A DNA stretch of 32,462 nt, from IMG/VR virus record IMGVR_UViG_3300014501_000052, positions 1 to 32,462 of that record. The stretch is one strand, 5' to 3'. The stretch is from a virus. The first letter of the stretch is position 1. Each line of letters begins with the position of its first letter. Shown piece by piece: positions 28,861 to 32,462 of this stretch. Below the pieces are notes generated by a model. The model saw nothing but the letters and a program-made list of their open reading frames with translations, ran no database searches and was not told the origin of the DNA. Position numbers and translations under genes: made by a program.

Positions 28861-30024
28861 GTGTCACCAGACGTCACCAATCCGACCGCAATGGACGCCC
28901 TGCTGGACGCAGGGAGAATACGTGGAGCATCACGGATGATCGCCGAAGGAACCTCTGCCGAGTCCGTTACCAAGGAAACCGCCCAGAAGGTGATCGACCA
29001 GGTCACCAGCTACAAAAAGCAGAGCCGGCTGAGCCTGGGGGAGATCGGCAAGGCCATCGGCTATGGCGGCCCCACCATCAGCCAGGTCCTTTCCTGGAAG
29101 TACCCGGGTGACTGGCGGGCGATCGTGCTGGACCTGGACCGCTGGCTGGAAGACCAGGCCAAGCGCGACGCCGCCCCTAAGGACGGCGCCTTCGTCTGGA
29201 CGGCGGTGGCTCAGGAGATCAAAAGCATCGCCGATGCCGCGATCACCCTGCGCACCATCGGCCTGGTCTACGGGCCGACAACCAGCGGCATCGGCAAGAC
29301 CATGGCCCTGGAGGCGATCGCGGCGGAGAAGCCGGGATCGATTCTGATCACCGTGGAGCGGGTGGCGGCGACGACCACCGGCGTCTTGAAGAGCATCGCC
29401 AATGGGCTGGGGATCGGCTACTCCAACTCGACCGACTACATGTTCGAGCGGATCAAGAAGGAGCTGTACAAGACGCCCCGGCTGCTGCTGGTAGACCAGA
29501 TTCACACGCTCCGCGGTGCGCGGGGCGACAAGCCGCTCTATGTGCTGACCGAGCTGCACGACGCCACCAAGGCCCCGCAGTTGTGGTGTGGCACGTCCGA
29601 CATCGTCGCCTACCTGTCCAGGGGCGAGGCCAAGGGCAATGAACCGTTAGCACAGATCCGCCGCCGCATCGGGATAAGCCGGGATCTCATGGAGCGCACG
29701 CGCGGCAGGGGCGGGCGGTCGGACGGCGAGCCGCTCTTCACCATCGAAGAGATCCGCCATGTATTTGGCCGCAACAAGATGAGGCTGGCGCCGGATGCCG
29801 CGCAGTACCTCTACGGCCTGGCCAACGTGCCCAACCAGGGCGCCCTGGGCACCTGCCGCAACGTCGTGTTGATGGCCATCCTCATTAACGAGAGCCGGGC
29901 GGAAGTGCTCACCGCCGCGATGCTGCGGAGCGCCCACCGGACGCTCATCAACGGGCCGGCGTACGCGATGCTGGAAGAACGGATGAAAACACAATCGCCA
30001 CAGCCAGTGGCAAAGGCAGGATGA
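28861..30024 (+). CDS. MuB-type AAA+ transposition activator
   Basis: A 387-residue protein from GTG at 28861 (GAGGAG 8 bases before), 4 bases after the transposase. Residues 55-100 are an N-terminal HTH as in MuB (LSLGEIGKAIGYGGPTISQV, then KYPGDWRAIVLD). The AAA+ core has Walker A at 138-147 (GPTTSGIGKT), Walker B at 208-213 (LLLVDQ) and a sensor-1 segment LWCGTSD near 241-247. Walker B reads D-Q rather than the usual D-E, so ATP hydrolysis may be impaired or regulated. MuB-like proteins choose target DNA and stimulate the transposase. Assigned by motifs and by place next to the transposase. Confidence 0.85.
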   Translation: MSPDVTNPTAMDALLDAGRIRGASRMIAEGTSAESVTKETAQKVIDQVTSYKKQSRLSLGEIGKAIGYGGPTISQVLSWKYPGDWRAIVLDLDRWLEDQAKRDAAPKDGAFVWTAVAQEIKSIADAAITLRTIGLVYGPTTSGIGKTMALEAIAAEKPGSILITVERVAATTTGVLKSIANGLGIGYSNSTDYMFERIKKELYKTPRLLLVDQIHTLRGARGDKPLYVLTELHDATKAPQLWCGTSDIVAYLSRGEAKGNEPLAQIRRRIGISRDLMERTRGRGGRSDGEPLFTIEEIRHVFGRNKMRLAPDAAQYLYGLANVPNQGALGTCRNVVLMAILINESRAEVLTAAMLRSAHRTLINGPAYAMLEERMKTQSPQPVAKAG

Positions 30025-30290
30025 CCCGCATGTCTACCAAACAAGCATATGCGGTGGAGGGGCAAGCCAGGATCATCCAGGTGAGCCGCGTGGACGGCTA
30101 TGTCCTGGATGACTGTCCCGCGTTCAAGGCTGAATGGGACGAAGAGTCCCAGTGCTTTGAGGAATGGCTGGCACAAACGGACGGCGGGTGGCGCCGGACC
30201 GTAAGCCAGGATGACGTGTATCAGGCGATCGCCTTCGCTCTGGGGCACGGCATCGAGCGGATCGAACTGACGGGGACGTTTCAGATTTGA
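30021..30290 (+). CDS. Small early protein, 89 residues
   Basis: ATG overlaps the stop of the ATPase gene (ATGA). Starts MTRMSTKQAYAVEGQARIIQ; an internal Met four residues on is possible. The protein is acidic with a hydrophobic core (VSRVDGYVLDDCPAFKAEWD, ending GIERIELTGTFQI). No recognisable motif. Position after MuB is where Mu carries small semi-essential early genes. Confidence 0.5.
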   Translation: MTRMSTKQAYAVEGQARIIQVSRVDGYVLDDCPAFKAEWDEESQCFEEWLAQTDGGWRRTVSQDDVYQAIAFALGHGIERIELTGTFQI

Positions 30291-30302
30291 GGAGACGGCA
30301 AA

Positions 30303-30650
30303 ATGCCTTTCAAGACTAAGCCACTGAACACGATTCAACTCGGCGCCCTGCGAGAGGCGATGGATGCCGGAACGGGGCGAATTAATTCAGACCGAAGCAC
30401 GGGCAAATCACTGGTCTCCCGAGGACTGGCAGTCGAGATAGACAGGGTGGGCCGCGCGGTGTTTCATATGGCGAGAACGGGGGAAATTGTATATGCCGCG
30501 GTCCATCACGACAGGGTAGAATTCGACCATCCCGGAGTGACCTACTTCTTCATCACGCCGCTGGGCAGGGAACGTGCCCACTACGCTGCCGACAAGCATA
30601 CCCCGCGGGACGGGATTTCCGACGACCCGACGCTGATGGAGGATCTATGA
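30303..30650 (+). CDS. Hypothetical early protein, 115 residues
   Basis: Starts MPFKTKPLNTIQLGALREAM after a strong GAGGAG site. The N-terminal 60 residues resemble a small winged-helix pattern (LNTIQLGALREAMDAGTGRI, then SLVSRGLAVEIDRVGRAVFH). The C-terminal part (VEFDHPGVTYFFITPLGRER) is beta-like. A DNA-binding or regulatory role is possible. The TGA overlaps the next start. Not recognised. Confidence 0.5.
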   Translation: MPFKTKPLNTIQLGALREAMDAGTGRINSDRSTGKSLVSRGLAVEIDRVGRAVFHMARTGEIVYAAVHHDRVEFDHPGVTYFFITPLGRERAHYAADKHTPRDGISDDPTLMEDL

Positions 30651-30889
30651 GCCCAGACACATCCGGATGGGCGCACGTGGCCCCCGCACAGGCAGCGCAC
30701 TTTTTCCAGCGAGGCAAGAACCGCTGCCTGTGCAGGCGCTGGTGTTGGGAGGCGGCGTTGTCCTTCGGAAGTCGCTCTCCGGCTCAGATTACGTCAACGT
30801 GTCGAGATTGCGAGGCAGCCATACCCGTTCCCTCACGCGGTACTCCGGGTGAGGGTTTAAGGACCAAATGCCCACCCCAGGCCAACTGA
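30647..30889 (+). CDS. Small Cys-rich early protein
   Basis: An 80-residue protein coupled to the preceding gene by ATGA. It has C-L-C-R-R-W-C near residues 27-33 and C-R-D-C near 52-55, a possible zinc site, followed by a Pro-rich tail. The GemA-like gene starts 22 bases before its stop. Short, with unusual composition in the second half; the 3' end might be read-through, but the Cys arrangement argues for a real zinc-binding protein. Confidence 0.4.
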   Translation: MSPDTSGWAHVAPAQAAHFFQRGKNRCLCRRWCWEAALSFGSRSPAQITSTCRDCEAAIPVPSRGTPGEGLRTKCPPQAN

Positions 30890-31467
30890 AAACCATCCAC
30901 GCCGGCGCCCGCCGGGTCGGTCTGACCGACGCCGCGTACCGGGTCCTGCTGCGCAACGTCGGGGGCGTGGAGAGCAGCAAGGAGTTAGATAATCCCGGCG
31001 TCGAAGACGTCATGGCCGTGTTGGAGGACCTGGGCTACGCGGGCCACCCGGGCGGCGAGCATTACTGGCGGGACAAGGTCCGCCTGAGAGGCAGTGAGTG
31101 CGGGGCGCGGATGGCCCGCAAGATCCGTCAGTTGGCGGACGGGTGCCGGTACCCGCTGGAGTCGCTGGTGGAGCGCTTCAGCGACGGCAGGACGGCGGTA
31201 GTCGAAAAACTCCACCCGCGCGAGGGGTGGAAGCTGATCGAGGGCTTGAAAGCCATCGGGCAAAGGGAAGAGGCCGGCAAACGGATACCGGCGGCAACGG
31301 ATGCGCCGGGGCAGGACGCCCCGGAGGCCGCCACGGACGGCGGCTCCCTTTTTTCTCTGGCCGACTCGCACAACTCTACTCGCCGAGACATTGGCGGGGC
31401 TGTTGTGGCCAGTTACGGCGAATGGTCCTGGCCGCGGGAGGCTGGACCGGATGACGTCCCCTTCTAA
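30868..31467 (+). CDS. gemA: GemA-like protein (Mu gp16 family, DUF1018)
   Basis: A 199-residue protein starting MPTPGQLKTIHAGARRVGLT, followed by DAAYRVLLRNVGGVESSKEL: the standard GemA opening, 'I-h-x-a-x-x-x-l-g-l-x-d-x-x-Y-R-x-l-L'. The middle (YWRDKVRLRGSECGARMARK) also fits the family. In Mu, GemA (gp16) modulates host gene expression and DNA topology. The C-terminal 60 residues are disordered and Ala/Gly/Ser-rich. The start has an AAGGA site and overlaps the upstream gene. In Mu a middle-operon activator (Mor) follows GemA; here I see zinc-ribbon and hypothetical genes instead. Confidence 0.75.
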   Translation: MPTPGQLKTIHAGARRVGLTDAAYRVLLRNVGGVESSKELDNPGVEDVMAVLEDLGYAGHPGGEHYWRDKVRLRGSECGARMARKIRQLADGCRYPLESLVERFSDGRTAVVEKLHPREGWKLIEGLKAIGQREEAGKRIPAATDAPGQDAPEAATDGGSLFSLADSHNSTRRDIGGAVVASYGEWSWPREAGPDDVPF

Positions 31468-31479
31468 ATGGAGCGAGCG

Positions 31480-31752
31480 ATGACGCAGAGGCAATCAACA
31501 AAGCCAGCCGTGCCAGGCGAAGAGATCACAGACAAGGTCCTGGTCTGGAGCCTGCGATCGAACCTATGTCCGGCCTGCAAGGGACTCAAGCGCGCTCATA
31601 ACACGCTCTGCCCGCCTTGCTACCGCTCGCTCCCCTACGGCTTGCGTAATGCCCTCTACGACCGGCTTGGCCAGGGGTATCGCGAGGCCATCCAGGCGGC
31701 GCTTGCTCACCTTAAAAAGAGCGTGTTTTACGCCACGGAAGCAAGACCCTAA
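31480..31752 (+). CDS. Small zinc-ribbon protein after GemA
   Basis: A 90-residue protein from the ATG at 31480 (GGAG 7 bases upstream; an in-frame ATG at 31468 is less likely). C-P-A-C and C-P-P-C are separated by about 11 residues, forming a compact zinc ribbon, followed by YRSLPYGLRNALYDRLGQGY and a helical C-terminus (REAIQAALAHLKKSVFYATE). Similar small 'C-P-x-C' proteins with this layout occur in phage early regions. A nucleic-acid or protein adaptor function is likely; not further identified. Confidence 0.55.
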   Translation: MTQRQSTKPAVPGEEITDKVLVWSLRSNLCPACKGLKRAHNTLCPPCYRSLPYGLRNALYDRLGQGYREAIQAALAHLKKSVFYATEARP

Positions 31753-31768
31753 AGGATCAAAGGCAAGG

Positions 31769-32083
31769 ATGCCGACGATTACCCTCCATCTTGGCCAGGC
31801 AGTGCCGTGGCGCGCCGCCCCGGCCGGCATCGCCCAGATCTCCGAGCTGCGCCGCAAGCGCGTGGAGATCTGCTACCTCCAGCTCTGCCGCAAAGGGCCG
31901 CGGATCCGGCGCGTCGTGCTCCCCGTCTCGGCGATCGACCGGCTGATCCGCGACTTCCCCCTGCTTTTCCCCAACGACAACCTTTACCGCCGGGGAATCG
32001 TTCCCAGGCAAAAGACCTATGTTCTCCCCCCCCCCCCTGTTCAGGGCGGGGGCATGGCAAAAACCCTTTTTATCGAGGAATGA
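31769..32083 (+). CDS. Hypothetical protein with C12 tract near 3' end
   Basis: A 104-residue protein from the ATG at 31769, MPTITLHLGQAVPWRAAPAG at the start. Helix-strand body (AQISELRRKRVEICYLQLCR, then LPVSAIDRLIRDFPLLFPND), basic overall. A run of 12 C at 32026-32037 encodes four Pro near the C-terminus (VLPPPPVQGGG), after which the frame ends at 32083, 3 bases before the next gene. A one-base change in the run would alter the last 16 residues and could extend the frame. Function unknown. Confidence 0.45.
   Translation: MPTITLHLGQAVPWRAAPAGIAQISELRRKRVEICYLQLCRKGPRIRRVVLPVSAIDRLIRDFPLLFPNDNLYRRGIVPRQKTYVLPPPPVQGGGMAKTLFIEE
32026..32037 (+). repeat. Homopolymer of 12 C inside a gene
   Basis: Twelve consecutive C. 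Another frame stays open through it to 32100, so slippage in either direction would give an alternative C-terminus. It may also be a sequencing-error hotspot. Confidence 0.75.
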
Positions 32084-32086
32084 CCT

Positions 32087-32462
32087 ATGCGAAATCGTAA
32101 GAACCGTTCGTTGTGCGAGGCGTTGGAGTCTCGCACCCTGTACAACGCCACCATCTACCCGACCGACGCGTCGAGCGGGTCTGCCCAGACCCAGCGGTCC
32201 GAGATCAAAGAGCTGGTCATCGTGCTGGGCACCGCCGACAGCGGGTTCGACAGCGCCGACATCACCATTGCCGTGGCCAACGGCGACGGGTCCGGCGCTA
32301 ATGACGGCTCGGCGAACACAGACATCTCCGGCACTGTGCTGGGGACGCCGACCACCAGCGACGATGTCACCTGGCTCGTGCCCATTGTCGCCTCCACCAG
32401 CTACACCACGTCGGCCGGCAGCTTGGACAACGGCATCTATGACACGGCCGTTACCAGCAGCG
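32087..32462 (+). CDS. Exported planctomycete-type protein, 3' end outside window
   Basis: From the ATG at 32087 (GAGG 9 bases upstream, 3 bases after the preceding stop) the first 125 residues are visible: MRNRKNRSLCEALESRTLYN and on. The basic start followed by C-E-x-L-E-x-R-x-L is the N-terminal signature of many secreted planctomycete proteins. Further on, QRSEIKELVIVLGTADSGFD and SLDNGIYDTAVTSS match the 'q-R-S-x-[IV]-x-x-L-x-V-x-[FL]' and 's-L-x-x-G-x-Y-x-x-x-v' strands common in those proteins. No stop is reached. Tight spacing suggests it is transcribed with the phage early operon (a moron), but it could also be the host gene flanking the prophage end. Confidence 0.6.
   Translation, partial: MRNRKNRSLCEALESRTLYNATIYPTDASSGSAQTQRSEIKELVIVLGTADSGFDSADITIAVANGDGSGANDGSANTDISGTVLGTPTTSDDVTWLVPIVASTSYTTSAGSLDNGIYDTAVTSS

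Noticed and set aside
31649-31768. Longer N-terminus for the protein ending at 32083
   Set aside because: Overlaps the zinc-ribbon gene; AAGGCAAGG directly before the ATG at 31769 supports the shorter form.
32026-32075. C-tract and following G-run as a rho-independent terminator
   Set aside because: It lies inside a coding frame, the stem is irregular and the T-run after it is short; the next gene begins immediately.
22085-32462. Tyrosine or serine integrase
   Set aside because: None seen; the only recombinase is the DDE transposase, consistent with a transposable phage.
1-32462. tRNA or rRNA genes
   Set aside because: I found no cloverleaf-like segment with a T-loop consensus or any rRNA-like stretch; no computational scan was possible.

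Overview
The window looks like most of a Mu-like transposable phage or prophage from a high-GC planctomycete. The phage assignment rests on a DDE transposase followed by an AAA+ activator ATPase, a GemA homologue, a DUF3486 (Mu gp27-like) protein, a portal, an SPP1 gp7/MuF head protein, scaffold, major capsid, tail-tube, tail chaperone and tape-measure genes. The planctomycete assignment is an inference. It rests on the last gene, whose N-terminus carries the planctomycete-type L-E-x-R export signature, and on Ser/Thr-Gln-Pro linkers in two exported-looking proteins, a style I associate with Phycisphaerae.

Layout. Positions 1-21085 form one long leftward late block. In transcription order it holds a lipoprotein and a membrane coiled-coil protein (lysis-type position), a winged-helix protein, DUF3486, portal, MuF with a C-terminal HEXXH domain, scaffold, major capsid, several small virion genes, two beta-helix proteins and a fibre-like protein, head-tail connectors, tail terminator, tail tube, tail chaperones G/GT made by a -1 frameshift, tape measure, a post-tape-measure tail protein and an acidic Asp/Gly-rich protein that runs off the left edge. 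Positions 21086-21694 are non-coding and rich in perfect hairpins. Positions 21695-22769 hold a leftward immunity block: an S24-type repressor and a zinc-ribbon membrane protein. A compact divergent control region lies at 22770-22890. Positions 22885-32462 form the rightward early block: a broken Ner-like HTH, a ParB-like fragment, a ParB-methyltransferase fusion, several small genes including a possible CsrA relative, transposase, ATPase, GemA, small zinc-ribbon genes, and finally the exported planctomycete-type gene.

How it works together. The repressor is expected to act on the divergent control region. The early operon would provide transposition and replication (transposase plus ATPase), DNA modification and regulation. 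The late operon makes the virion. Early and late genes point in opposite directions, unlike the single rightward order of phage Mu. No large terminase, endolysin or baseplate genes are in the window. The terminase gap is notable because DUF3486 and the portal are only 7 bases apart.

The most unusual sequence-level feature is that many late-operon spacers contain short tandem repeats with a 7-base period, or hairpins built from such heptads, in several sequence families. In two other spacers the 3' end and stop codon of a gene have been tandemly duplicated.
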